This document shows positions 23,172 through 34,255 of a DNA stretch of 64,000 nt, in pieces. Location of the stretch: NCBI GenBank assembly GCA_032622095.1, contig CP136065.1:110835195-110899194 (forward strand). Direction: 5' to 3'. The stretch comes from Siphonodentalium dalli (lineage: Eukaryota > Mollusca > Scaphopoda > Gadilida > Siphonodentaliidae). Made by a program: the position numbers and the translations under genes. The first letter of the stretch is position 1. Every line of letters begins with the position of its first letter. The notes under the pieces were generated by a model that worked only from the letters and a program-made list of their open reading frames with translations, did not search any database and was not told the origin of the DNA.

Positions 23172-23700
23172 TTGATGCACCAACTAATGGCTAAAATGTA
23201 GACAGTCATTTAATCTTATTAATGGTTCTCAATCCGATTAAGCACCCCTAAATTACTATTTCTTTGACTTCGGGGGTAAAAAATAATTGATTCGAGTCGA
23301 CGAACCTACCCATCAACGCTCAGAGTGATCAGATATCAATTTTTCAAGTTTTTTTTACATCTATTGTTTGTGGCACAGAACACGCCGTCAAAAGGATGTT
23401 CTCAGTCAAAATTGCGTTAGTATTACCATTTATTTTTAGTTATCCACCTTCGTCCGTTTGAATAAGTGTTTCTGTGGCAATTATCAGTACACATCTCGAG
23501 AAAATTACAAACTTCAAAAATCAATATCTCATCACTCTGAGCTTTGATGGATGGGTTCCTCGACTCGAATCAAATATGTTTTACCCCTGAAGCCAAAGAA
23601 ATAGTAATTTAGGGGTGCTTAATCGGATTGAGTACCATTAATAAGATTAAATGACTGTCTACATTTTAGCCATTAGTTGGTGCATCAAACACAACAATCC
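23172..23700. mobile_element. Inner inverted-repeat element (~530 bp) within the foldback
   Basis: Arms of about 170-185 bp (23172-23350 and 23515-23700) are inverted copies, both including CATTTTAGCCATTAGTTGGTG or its complement and GGATTGAGTACC-type sequence. The loop (about 165 bp) has no ORF. It looks like a foldback within a foldback. Confidence 0.6.
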
Positions 23701-23713
23701 GTCGGAGACGGCG

Positions 23714-24759
23714 GTATCCCCCGCCGAAATGTGCAGTTGGGGAAGTGCATTCTCAATAAAGTTTACGTTCTCAGTACGTGGTAAATAAGAGGTGGGATTT
23801 TGTCAAAAAGCCAGGCTCGCGAACTCATTTCATGGGAACAAATATACCAAAACTCTTTTAAATCCGTTGATATAAATTTTGAGCAAAATTTAAAAAATAT
23901 ATATATTTGATAAAATATACCTCAATATCTCCATAATCATGCATAAATATTCTTAGAATGACATTTTACTTCTTGACAGCCCATATCACATGGTGGTCTG
24001 TGTACAGAACTGGAAAAGCATGTGTGTCCATTTTAATATTAGAGAGAAGTAGGTCGAGTGTTCCTTCAAGTATATGTGTCGTCTGCACAACAGATTGATG
24101 TATTTTGAAGATGTTTTCAAGTTGGGACACATATTTCTCCTGATGGATGTTGAAATTGAAATCACCAGTGCAGATTATTGTAACAAATTTTAAAAAGTCC
24201 AATAACTCTGCTTAAAATAACCGGCCGGACCTGGTTTGCGAACTCGTTCTAGATACTGATCATGTGAACACAAATAACAAAAATCTTTGAAATCCGTTGA
24301 CATTTGTGGAAATGAGCCCTGTGACGTTGTCTACATTGTACCGGTATATGCTATTTGGTAATAATAAACAAAGTCCAATAACTCCGGTAAAAATAACCGG
24401 CCGGACCTGGCATGATAACTTGTTTTAGGTAATGGTCAGGTGAACTCATATACCAAATATCTTTGAAATCCATAGAGATTTGTGGAAATGAGCCCTGTGA
24501 CGTCGTCTATATGCTATTTGGTAAATTCAACAAAAATAATAAACAAAGTCCAATAACTCTGGTAAAAATATCCTGCCGGACCTGGCTTGAGAACGCATTC
24601 TAGGTAACGGTCAGGTGAACTCATATACCAAATATCTTTGATATCCGTAGACATATGTTCAAGTTCTAACTCGATCAAATTCGGGACAGACGGACGAACG
24701 GACGGACAGACGGAACCCATTCCTATATCACCCGCAAATTTTCAATTTGGCGGGGGATA
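23714..24759. mobile_element. Element with TATCCCCCGCC ends and GACGGACGG tract
   Basis: The ends are TATCCCCCGCC and GGCGGGGGATA. The interior holds three tandem units of about 175 bp (starting near 24197, 24372 and 24548), each with AAGTCCAATAACTC, ACCGGCCGGACCTGG and TTTGTGGAAATGAGCCC, and the tract GGGACAGACGGACGAACGGA near 24681. Repeats with GTCCGTCCGTC-type tracts are common in mollusc genomes. A reverse-strand endonuclease remnant lies in its left part. Confidence 0.55.
23966..24202 (-). pseudogene. APE-type endonuclease remnant
   Basis: The 78-residue frame has TIICTGDFNFN (the GDFN block with catalytic Asp/Asn), LEGTLDLLLSN and YTDHHVI (the terminal S/T-D-H block). This order is that of the exonuclease-endonuclease-phosphatase fold encoded by LINEs and Helentrons. 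The N-terminal half with the catalytic Glu is absent. Origin in a LINE or a Helentron cannot be decided. Confidence 0.6.
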
Positions 24760-25534
24760 ATAACAAGAGCACTGCATTATATGAGTAGTGACTCACGATT
24801 AATGTTTCTGACTCTTTCACCCTATAACCGATGGCCTTTATTCGGGTAGGTAAAGTCTATGGGGTGAGGTACATTTTGGAATGGCTCCCTTTGTAAAATG
24901 TATTAACGCAGTTTAGTTCAGATAATGACTATTTCCATTGTCGTGAATGTGATTTCGCTGTAGTTGGCTAAAATGTCCATGCTATGACATCATTCACTGA
25001 GGAGGGCTATAGCCCACCTAGGCTGATTGAGGAGGCTTGGTCTTAGCCCGCCCGGATTTCTGAGAATGCCAGCCCTGGAAAGCCCATAACTCCGAAGGCC
25101 CGATTCTCCGAAACCCCATAATTCCGAAGGCCCGATTCTCCGAAAGCCCGATTCTCCGAAAGCCCATAACTCCGAGGGCCCGATTCTCCGAAGGCCCGAT
25201 TCTCCGAAAATCCAAAATGAACTAGAATGCACTCAAAACACCCCCATGTAGTCGAACATGCACATAGCGAAGGGTATATGCTTATAGCAGGGGACCACAT
25301 GTTTCACGGTTAGACACATTGCACCCAAACCAACGCATATACCAGTGGTGGTATCAAGCCCGGAAATAAGGTTCCTGACATTTGCAGAATGAGGTCCCCA
25401 GAGGGTGAATTTAGAGATATTACCCCGCATAGCGGCTAGCATCACCAAATTCACCCTTTGCTATGGGACCTCATTCTGTTCAGACATTGATCGGGTAGGG
25501 TTCAGTAGTCCGAAGGTTCACTAGTCATTCCATA

Positions 25535-25717
25535 TATGTCGCATTAGGGCGTTTAAACGCCGTAATTAGGGCGTTTAAACGCCGTAATTAGGGCGTTTAA
25601 ACGCCGTATTAGGGCATTTAAACGCCGTAATAGGGCGTTTAAACGCCGTAATTAGGGCGTTTAAACGCCGTAATTAGGGCGTTTAAACGCCGTAATAGGG
25701 CGTTTAAACGCCGTAAT
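25535..25717. repeat. GGCGTTTAAACGCC palindrome array, right
   Basis: About eight units in the right arm against about five in the left arm. The copy number differs while the rest of the arms remains near-identical, so the array changes length independently. Confidence 0.9.
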
Positions 25718-26134
25718 TATTATTTTATTTGTGGCGCTGCAGTGCTTCCGTAGGATGGAGTGGTAATAATAAATATTATTTAATACCACTTTATGGGGCA
25801 TTCGCTACACGTAATCACTGTTTTACTGGGCAGTTGGCATTAAGAGATGGTAACGATCAACACGTAATGTGAGGTCAACAACGACATGTGATGTGTAGGG
25901 CTGATAATGAGCTTTCAACTCATTATTGGCCATACACGTCACATGACTGGTAAAAAGAGTTTCCGATAGTCCTATTCAACTTAAATACGTTCGCTGGCGA
26001 ATACATACTACTACATGTATTAGTCCATTGTACATCGACAAACAATAATACGGTACTTGATAATAATAATAATAATAACATGATTTTCTTGGGCGTTTCA
26101 CTCTATTGTCGGACCTCCATTAGTGATTCGCAGC

Positions 26135-26414
26135 CCTACAGTCATTAGCGACTGGAGCTTCCTAAAACCCTGTGCCAATGCATTCTCTTATAAACTGTAT
26201 GCGGGTCTCCGATATGTAGCCTTGCATATATAAATATAAAAGAGAATACATTGGCCTAACAATATTATATTCTCATATTGTAAGGCAGTGTATTCTCTTA
26301 TACATGTACATGTATATGTGAGGCTCTCTATGGGAGACTATCATATATAAGAGAATGTACCAGTTGGCACACAATCTTTAATGCTGCACCAGCACAGATC
26401 CTATCATAAAATGG
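26135..26414. mobile_element. MITE with internal TTCTCTTATA hairpins (copy A)
   Basis: It contains alternating CATTCTCTTAT and ATAAGAGAAT blocks (26181, 26240, 26290, 26350) that pair with each other, and ends ...CAGCACAGATCCTATCAT before a TTAA (26415-26418). It shares these blocks with the elements at 28926 and 29591. The left boundary is poorly defined. Confidence 0.5.
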
Positions 26415-26462
26415 TTAATAATTAATGTATTTAACGTTAATAGGTGAATGTGATTATGTCCA

Positions 26463-26601
26463 GCTCGAGATTACATTATTTAGGCACTTTTGTGAGCTGA
26501 TTTCCCTTTGCATTGATCATACAATTTTCGTCGGGATAATAAATTCATGTTTATTGCGAAATTGGCTCACAATCTTTTAAGTTGCCTAAATCTCGAGATG
26601 A
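26463..26601. mobile_element. Short inverted-repeat element (~140 bp)
   Basis: Left CTCGAGATTACATTATTTAG and right TTGCCTAAATCTCGAG are inverted, with further pairing of GTGAGC(TG)ATTTCCC and its counterpart. It is a hairpin MITE with no coding content. Confidence 0.55.
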
Positions 26602-28025
26602 GACCTTCACCTGGTTTGAAATACATTATTTAATTTTGTAATGAAGAACAGATATTGACTAAGAAATATATATGCATGTATCACCTGTGTTGTTTTTTTT
26701 AGTCAAGTTTTTTTGGTCAAAACTTGACTTATGCCATGGTTTGGCGAGGGACGGGTCTGATTTGCTGTGTGACAACAAAATAATCTACCAAAATTGTTAG
26801 AATCCATCAATAAACAATTATGTTATATAGGTTTGGGGCCTACCATCTGCCAACCTTAGTTTGTTTATTTTAGCAATTTTATGACCGTTAGCGACAATTT
26901 AATTGTCAACCGATTACATTCATATTTGATATGTGGACCTTTCACAACAATATTAGGGCCATGCGATTTGGAGGTTTACAATCGAATCAAATCTCAAATC
27001 GAATCAAGGGTGAAATTCGCGAATCATATCAAATCTTGAATCGAATATATATATATGAGCCAAACCTGGGTATCAAAATACTAGTTTCAGCGAACATGGT
27101 TAACTGACATAATGCCAATTTTGTGAACCTAGGAAATTAAATTCAGTGCCCAAAACCATGAGATGAAGACCAATTCAGTGCTGTAATTCAGCAGCGAACC
27201 GCTGGAAGTTCAAGTCACCAAACTTCTTTCTTCAAATTATAAAAGTTGACAATAGTTTGTGTTTTGAAAATCATGAACATTTTAAGTCTGCAAGTACATG
27301 TAGGCTCAATTTCAAGAATACCTATAGACAGACATATCTCTGATTAATGAAGATTGTTGGCATTCGTTAAGTGTTTTCAATGTTTCCAATGACTCCCTAC
27401 ATTTGTGTGATCGGGTGAGAAATACACTATTACTGTTACCATGTTTAGACGATATGGGACAAAAAAATGCAGCAAGTCAAAAACAGCGAGCTAGGCTAAA
27501 TTTTAAGCAGTATTCTAATAGACCTAAAGTTAGGTTTGAAATTTAGGTTGAGGCATCTTCAACCTCATTGTCTTTTTGACACACAAGAAAGCAAATTAGA
27601 AGAGTGATTCTAAATTATTTGAATCCTATTATCGAATCGAGACTGTATCAATTAACATTCAATTTTAGAATTAGATTGCAGTTGCCATTCTTCCATGTTT
27701 TTAGCACATGTTTGATTAGTTACCAAATACAGCTATGAAACTGAACCGGAAAAGGGATCTGTTCGGTCCAACTTCTGTCCCTGTTTGAATAAAAAAACTT
27801 CCTACAATATTTCGTATTCATTAAAATTAACCAGACATATTAAACGCAAATAAAAAGGTTGAATATGCGAGTTTTTGGGCCAGTCAAACTGAAAATTTAC
27901 TTTGTGTGGCCTTACCAGTAAATATGTGTCTTTCTCTGTAATTCCAGTAAGAACGACACAGCTCAACTTCCTCAAAGATTCAAATTCAACACTCACCATT
28001 ATTTACTAGTAACTTGATATCAACA
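26602..28025. other. AT-rich upstream region of the CPES gene
   Basis: I see no convincing exon or promoter element. A short AGTCAAGTTTTTTTGGTCAA / TTGACTTATGCCATGGTTTGG block (26700-26745) belongs to the same repeat family as 41490. The CPES start codon at 28026 follows 12 bases after TTGATATCAACA; a 5' non-coding exon may exist but is not visible. Confidence 0.4.
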
Positions 28026-28895
28026 ATGGAGAAGAAATTGCACACAGCAAAGAAGGAAATAGACAAGTTTATCCTTAGTGTTGGAGCACAAGAAAAGCAG
28101 CCTGCAAGAATTATGGGAGCTGTTATTCAATCAGTTAGGAGTGAGAAAAGCTGTCTTGTGTTGATGACCATGTTCACACTTTTCACGTTCCTCGTGTTGG
28201 ATTTTGTTCTGTTTTTCCGCATACAGAATACAAATTTGTTTGACCAGAAAACGCGACCTCCTGATGCTTACTACAGCCCTTATGCACCTCTAAGTGTTAA
28301 AATGATTATGATCGACCACGTCACCCAATACATAATGACTCCATTAGTTGTGAACTTTAATGTTATGACACGGTTCAGTGAGGTTTTCTCTTTTATCTCA
28401 CCAAATATGATAAGTTTCATACATTTCTCAATTGGAATAATCTCCTTCAAGTTTTTCGCTTCTGAGAACTTGAAGTACAGAAGAATTGGAATTCTGCTAT
28501 ATGAAATTCGTGCAGTCTTAGACATTCTTGATGGAGTTGTGTACAGAGCACGTCAAACCAACGCAACATACCAATCTAATAAAGGAGAATTGGGATATTA
28601 TGTTGACATTTTTGCAGACATTTTTGGGTGCTTTGGGGTTTATTTTGGAATCCTCTTCTATTTTTTCAAATGTCCCCCAACTAAATATTTGGAGAACTTC
28701 CCGTGCTGCAAGAAAGCACCAGTAGACAGTGAAATAGTTCCAACTCGACCTCCAAATCCGCCCAGTAAGAAGTTCATGTTCTGGCGAGTCCTCTGTGTCG
28801 GCTTCCTTGTATTCATGGCTGCTGGTTCATGGGACAGAGTCATTGATATTTTCGGACAGCAGCTGCAAAAACCGAATTCTAATCCACAAATTCAG
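28026..28895 (+). CDS. CPES: Ceramide phosphoethanolamine synthase-like, exon 1
   Basis: This exon encodes 290 residues of a CDP-alcohol phosphotransferase. The family motif is D(X)2DG ... AR ... G(X)3D(X)3D; here it reads DILDG (Asp166, Asp169) VVYRAR (to 176), then GYYVDIFAD (Gly190, Asp194, Asp198). The longer spacing and the RAR form fit the invertebrate CPES type, which transfers phosphoethanolamine from CDP-ethanolamine to ceramide in the Golgi lumen (known from Drosophila), rather than CEPT1 or PIS. Membrane segments are visible near 43-65, 127-145, 198-215 and 252-268. The first methionine is chosen because the only upstream in-frame codons (TTG ATA TCA ACA) lack ATG. The exon ends at NPQIQ before GTGAGT, phase 0. 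It is the N-terminal and catalytic part. Confidence 0.72.
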
Positions 28896-28925
28896 GTGAG
28901 TTCTTTCAGGCTGTTTCAGTATTAA

Positions 28926-29146
28926 CCCTTCCATGACTGGAGTTTCCTGAAATTTTGTGAAAACACTGTGCGAATGCATTCTCTTACAGGTATATATGGC
29001 CTAACAACATTTACCTTGACCTTGTGAGCCAGTGCATTCTCTTATGTATGTGAGGCTCCCTATGGGAGACCGCATATATAAGAACAAAATTCACTGGCAG
29101 AGAATCTTTAATGGTGCACCAGCGCAGCTCCCATCATGAAATGATT
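28926..29146. mobile_element. TTAA-flanked MITE (copy B) in CPES intron 1
   Basis: It starts CCCTTCCATGACTGGAG after TTAA (28922-28925) and ends before TTAA (29147-29150). It contains the CATTCTCTTA / ATATAAGAAC pairing blocks and AATGGTGCACCAGCGCAGCT. It sits only 30 bp after the exon 1 donor. Confidence 0.65.
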
Positions 29147-29363
29147 TTAAGGGGACACTATCCACTTGTAACATGTTTTGTCCATTCATTTCTTTTGAAG
29201 TTAATGTTTTTAGAGTGTAAAATGTGCACACCCTTGTACATGTACCTCCATCAGGATTCTTATTCATTCGGATCCCACAGGTCATGTTCACCAGGAAAGT
29301 TTATAATCTACTCCAGGTGGTTTATACCAGGTGGCAGGTGAGTTGCACCAGCCAGTGTATGTA

Positions 29364-29534
29364 CAGTAATGGCCTAATTAATCGACTCCATAACCACAGC
29401 AGAATTATGGGTAATTTTTCAGGATTTAGTCGGAAATATGGCCTGTTGCCATTCATCGGAAAGCTCTCGGTGAGAGCTTTCCGATGAATGGCATTAAGCT
29501 GTGGTTATGGAGTCGATTACTTAGGGCATTACTG
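29364..29534. mobile_element. TA-flanked hairpin MITE, 171 bp
   Basis: TA lies on both sides (29362-29363; 29535-29536). Ends CAGTAATG...CATTACTG are inverted and pairing continues through ATCGACTCCATAACCACAGC and its complement. The core (29448-29492) is a 21-bp-arm hairpin with a three-base loop. The whole element can fold into one long stem. Confidence 0.75.
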
Positions 29535-29590
29535 TATCTGTGTTCATAGGTTGCATTAAAAAATAGTTGATATTAAGTCTAGAAATTTAA

Positions 29591-29850
29591 CCCTTTCATG
29601 ACGGGAGTTGCGCTGGTGCAGCATTAAAGATAATTTGCCAGTGCATTCTCTTATACTTGTATATGTGAGTCTCCCATAGGGAGCCTTCCATATATAAGAG
29701 AATGCACTGGCTTACAAGGTCAAGGTAAATATTGTTATGCCAATGTATTCTCTTATATATGCGAGGTTCCCTATGTGAGACTCGCATATATACATGTAAG
29801 AGAATGCATTGGCACAGGATATTTGCAAAATCTCAGGTAAAACCGACGAT
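29591..29850. mobile_element. MITE of the CCCTTCCATGAC family (copy C), inverted relative to B
   Basis: It follows TTAA (29587-29590) with CCCTTTCATGACGGGAG, then the GCGCTGGTGCAGCATTAAAG block that is at the far end of copy B. Four TTCTCTTATA or TATAAGAGAA blocks (29647, 29694, 29749, 29799) form two hairpins. The right end is not clear. Confidence 0.6.
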
Positions 29851-30133
29851 CATGAATGCCGCTACCAGGGACATGGCTAGAGGGTCCCCTGGGGGAGGGG
29901 GTGTTAATGTCACAATTTAGGTTTATAAGAACAAAATTATTAGTACTGTATCTCTTTTGGGACAATTTCAATTCTCAAAACAAATTTCTTCATAGACATA
30001 CATATTTGTATTTTAACTCCCAAAACATGTGACAAACTATCAACTACATTGTATATTGGTCAGGGGTGTTTGGGGGGTGTCTAACATCCTCAACTTGGGC
30101 CATAATTTTCAACAGTTGGAGAGGTTAGTGGTT

Positions 30134-30188
30134 GGGCGCAAAGCGCCCGGGATGGTGGAAAAGATCGAGTGATCTTCTCCTTCACCCC
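30134..30188. repeat. 55-nt double-hairpin repeat, copy 1
   Basis: The sequence GGGCGCAAAGCGCCC is followed at once by GGATGGTGGAAAAGATC...GATCTTCTCC and TTCACCCC, forming two consecutive hairpins. A copy with conserved stems is at 35764-35818. Confidence 0.7.
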
Positions 30189-30790
30189 ATCAACAGTTGG
30201 AAATTTTATGCCTGACACCACATAAGATGGAAATTTCACTTTGTTGTTAAAATGGTTCTGATAGTTTGATTTTCCAACCAGTGTATTGTGTGAAATCTGT
30301 TGTTTTTAGACCAAAAATCACATTGTTTTACTACTTTCGTTTAAATATTTGAACTAAATTGCTATCATTTGGAAATTTCCAATGCAAAACTAGAGTTAGA
30401 AAGGTTGCACTACCAGTTGGAAAGTTGCCGCCGCACTATGAAAACTAAATTGTTAATGATATTATAATAATAATGACCAGTTTTATATTGCGATTAACCA
30501 ATTTCTTGCTCAAACACGCTTGGTACAATATTACCCCAGTCATTTGTACTAGCCAACCAGTGAACTGGCTGCAGCCATTGCAGGCGCTGCTCTAGTTTGA
30601 TCAGAACATGCTCTGATAATCATCAGTATGACAATTTGACTGGTCATTTTTTAACGCATGAGTGATGCGAAGTCGACACAGTACATGTACAAGCGACCTT
30701 GCTCAAGGGTCACAACTTGGTGTGGGTTTTGAAACAGCGAGCAAACTGACAATTGCACGTCGATCAAAGCGGCCAAGTCACTGCTAGCTA

Positions 30791-31165
30791 CCCTGCTTGA
30801 CAAAACAAGTGTCCACCTAACCGCGGTGCAGTTAGCGTTGCCACCGTGGCTGAAATGCAACTACACCGCGGCTCCACCGGCTAACTACAGTTGGGCCGCG
30901 GTGTAATTGCCGTTCGGCCATGGTGTAATTGTCGCGGTGTACGTTCATTAAACTGAAAAAAGACGATACTAACCAGAAATCTAACCACGGTGTACATGCC
31001 GTTCGGCTGCGGTGTAGTTGCCTTTCGGTCGCAGTGTACTTGCTGTTGGGCCACGGTGTACTTGCCGTTCGGCCGCGGTGCTCAACTGCAGTTACAAACT
31101 CTGACACCGCGGCCGAACGGCAAATACACCGCGGTGCCAATGGACACTTGTTTTGTCCAGCGGGG
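30791..31165. mobile_element. TA-flanked MITE with GCCGTTCGGC / CCGCGGTGTA repeats
   Basis: TA flanks both ends. The terminal repeats CCCTGCTTGACAAAACAAGT and CCCCGCTGGACAAAACAAGT differ at two positions. The interior is a GC-rich set of alternating CCGCGGTGTANTTGCCGTTC-type units in both orientations. TA duplication is typical of Tc1/mariner-type MITEs. Confidence 0.75.
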
Positions 31166-31170
31166 TATGT

Positions 31171-31260
31171 GGAGACTCAATGACCGGCGACGCGAACCCA
31201 TATCGATGTGTTTACAGCAAATACAAGTCTGACACGCTAACCACCGGACCACGGAGCTCC
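31171..31260 (-). tRNA. tRNA-like sequence, probably a SINE head or tRNA pseudogene
   Basis: On the minus strand it starts GGAGCTC and ends GAGTCTCC, which can pair as an acceptor stem with one bulge. An A-box-like TGGTCCGGTGGTTAGCG and a B-box-like GGGTTCGCGTC are in correct order. The total length (90 nt) is long and I cannot define an anticodon stem, so a functional tRNA is unlikely. It lies directly outside the TA-flanked MITE in CPES intron 1. Confidence 0.5.
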
Positions 31261-31343
31261 ATATTATGGACCATACTTGTTTGACAACATGACACATGAA
31301 ATTCCTTGACAGAAATCATACTTATTTACATATAATTTTTCAG

Positions 31344-31466
31344 GTTCTGCAGGTGGAAGCCTTCCACAAAACAAGTACGTTTTTCGTAATGTGGATTTGG
31401 CGTCTCTTTGAAGGACAGGCTATTTTGCAGATGATGATGTATGCAATTTTCATTGATAAAGCTTGG
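31344..31466 (+). CDS. CPES: CPES-like, exon 2
   Basis: The acceptor is TAATTTTTCAG and the donor is GTTAGT. The 41 codons (phase 0 at both ends, matching exon 1) read VLQVEAFHKTSTFFVMWIWR and then LFEGQAILQMMMYAIFIDKAW. This is a further hydrophobic segment as expected in the C-terminal membrane domain of this enzyme family. Neighbouring sequence on both sides is non-coding. Confidence 0.65.
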
Positions 31467-32892
31467 GTTAGTATTGTTTATTCTTGTTACCAGGATTCTG
31501 AGAATTCAATACCAAATGTGGTTATTATTCATTACTACCGGTAATTATTCTCGGTAGGTTTCTGAAGTTAGTTTATTCTAAATTTTCACAGGGGACATTC
31601 TTTGGGACAATCGAATTGTGCATTGTGCCAATAATTAATCAAATGCGTTAGATCATGAAGTATCAGGAGTTCTTGTGTTTTTCCGGACTTCTTGTAGACA
31701 TGATTGGTGTTTTTTGTAGTCACAATTCAGGTTTCTTAGTGTGCCATTCCCCCAGTGTGAATTTGTGAGTTGGGCAATTTTTATGATTACTGGCTAAAAC
31801 ATTGCTGTAGGTTGATTTTGTGGGTGACTGATTAAATGGTATTGTGCCTCTAAATTTTACATTCATATGCATTGATGAGTAGTTATCCCTTAGGAAATAT
31901 TCAGATAATGTTCAACGAACGACACTTATTATCGGAACATTTCCCTCCAGTAAATTGGACTCCTTCTGCACTTTTATTATCTGTTGTCTGCTATTTTTTT
32001 TATGAAAACCTCTCCAAATGAATAATATACCATTCCAATGTATACTTTTATAACTGGTGGAACAATCTATTTTATCATATTTTAGTAAGACACAAGTGTA
32101 TTATCGGAAAGCACAATGATATCGTTGTGAATGCCAGAACTTTATTATTATGTTTATTAGAATATAATTTTGATATTCAATTTGTTTTGGGTTATTTAGT
32201 GATGACTGTGATATACTAGTAAACATGGGTGATAAGGGTGGTTGAACAAGTTTTTCAACATGAAAAGACACATTTTAAATGGAACTATATTTTTCTTGAT
32301 AGTGTCTTTACTTCCTCTTTGATTGTGATACGGAAATCAATCATATAAATATTTTTTAACCCCAGCCATTTTGAGATCGTTTTTCCTTGGTAAAATATTA
32401 TTACAGGTATTACAATTTATTAAACTTGTCCACTTAATTTGATTTGATCATCGCTAAAGTCTGACTCGAAACAAATTTAGTGCAATCGGTTAATAAATTT
32501 TGTATAGAATTGTGACTCATTAGAGATCCGCTATTAGTAGAAAAAGGTTAAAAAGTGTTTTTAAAGGATGGAATTTCAATTCAAAATAATTAATGTTCTC
32601 ATAATATTATTTCTTGTCCCAATTAGTGAAAAAATTTATTTTCTCATGACAAAATCTTCTGTTGATTGTTTTCTCTGACTTAAGATTATTAATATACTAC
32701 TGTAACTTTGGGAGCTGCACAAAGCGGCCTTTTTCATGCACATTTGGATCTTAAACAGGCTCCCTGTTTATTCAGCGGCTTTGCAAAACTGGGCTTTGTG
32801 CACATTTTTGATGGTTTAAACATTTTTATATATTTTTTTAAATGTTTAGATTTAACATGCTCAATTTAACAAAATAGTTTGAATTTTTAATT
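31467..32892. other. CPES intron 2, left part: no element recognised
   Basis: The sequence is AT-rich and unique by eye; no inverted terminal repeats or ORFs with content are seen. Confidence 0.45.
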
Positions 32893-33330
32893 ATACCCCC
32901 ACTTTCGAAGAAAATGGGGGGTATACTGGATTGACTGCGTCTGTCCGTCACGCTTTCTCCCTCCGTATGTTCGTCCTTCCGTCCGTCTTAGCGTCCGTCC
33001 GTCCGACCTCATAACTCGAACAACTATGAATCAATTTCGATAATTTTTTGTATGCAATCTCATTAGGACTGCCTCTCCGCATGATGCTAATTGCGGTTCG
33101 GTCCGACTTTTTGTTTTAAAGTTACGCCTTATATTTCCGCTAAAGGAAGCCGTTCACACTGAACTATATGGATATACATGTATGTCCTGCGTTTGTAAAC
33201 CATAGTAGAAAAGGGGTTAACTTTTTTGTGGTCGCCTACGATCCCTCGCGGTCTTCAGTGGCTTGCTCGGATTACTAATAGTCACGCATGCGCAGTCCCA
33301 ATATAACCGATCGAATTCGCCAGTTTATTT
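32893..33330. repeat. Repeat with TATACCCCC hairpin and GTCCGTCCG tract; partner at 40.6-40.9 kb
   Basis: It begins with a hairpin TATACCCCC...GGGGGGTATA (32893-32935) and a GTCCGTCCGTCC tract (near 32993), as in widespread mollusc repeats. The part 33141-33330 (GGAAGCCGTTCACACTGAAC ... CGATCGAATTCGCCAGTTTA) is present in inverted orientation at 40735-40925, 7.5 kb away, suggesting two arms of one large element or two copies. Confidence 0.55.
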
Positions 33331-33744
33331 TCTGCTACGAACCGAACGGAAGTCTAAGGGAGTATTTTTCCGAATTTGTCGTTTAACAACTAGACAACAA
33401 ATTCAATTTATCGATACAATAATTACTGGTCGCCTACGCGTTAGTTTTTAGAATTATTGTTTCGAATTCACGGACCGTTTCGCTTCAAACATACAATTGT
33501 TCCGTGTTTTCGAACAAGCGGCTGACTTAAAAATTTTCGAATCTGAAAATCGACATTTCGCCATAATCAGCCGCCATTTCAAGGCCTTACGAGGCGCATA
33601 GATTATTGTGAACAATTCATCTATATAATTATTATAGAACCTATAAGGTATGATATAATTTGTCAGATATAAATGCCACGTTATTCGCTACCGGAAGTCT
33701 CCTAATTTCGTGGGAATTTATTTACGCGTGGACATTTATTTAGC

Positions 33745-34045
33745 AATAATTACCATCGCTACTGACGCTATCTATCATAATGTTATGAACAACATTCTTT
33801 CTCATAATACTTTGTTGTTTTATGGTTCAATACAACTGATCCAGATGTGTTGGTCACATTTGAACTTAAAAGTTGATTACAATTTACATCTGGGTTTATC
33901 AATGTAAAAACAGTAGTGTCATTATTACTTTAATAAATTGACAGAGATTGATATTGGACAAGTGTTATAATTAGGTTCATGGTTTGATTCTGGTAACGGA
34001 GCATCACCTTCAATGTAACAATCTCAGCCATGTGCTAGCGGAATG
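33745..34045. repeat. Diverged direct repeat flanking the foldback, copy 1
   Basis: It shares blocks such as CAGATGTGTTGGTC..ACTTGAA, GACAGAGATTGATAT and TCAACTTCACTGTAA-type sequence with 37130-37430. Similarity is low but in the same order. Confidence 0.4.
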
Positions 34046-34255
34046 GGGATCGCACCCTGGTCAGGGTATTCTGACAGAAATCAGAACTCGGTCCGATACC
34101 AAGTTTGTCAGGCTAACAAGTCCCATTCGAGATTACTGAATAAAATCCGAATGCAAATGCCGACTTTCCCCATTACAACACTTGTTCAGGTATGTTGTCG
34201 TGGGTGCACTACGCTGTGCGATCGGGTGTGGACAATAAAAACTTAATGGCTGACC

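Larger units (their letters stand above)
19969..25752. mobile_element. Foldback element, 5.8 kb, with ~950-990 bp inverted arms
   Basis: The two ends are inverted: TACGGAAGCACTG starts the element at 19969 and its complement ends at 25752. GGATGG directly flanks both sides (19963-19968; 25753-25758). The left arm (19969-19982 then 22239 to about 23169, interrupted by a younger insertion) and the right arm (about 24762-25752) are near-identical inverted copies. From outside in, each arm carries an array of GGCGTTTAAACGCC palindromes, an internal hairpin, a 16-bp period array and a unique stretch. Long arms made of subrepeats are typical of foldback transposons. No transposase is visible. The identical 73-residue frames in both arms are part of the repeat and not evidence for a gene. 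Confidence 0.75.
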
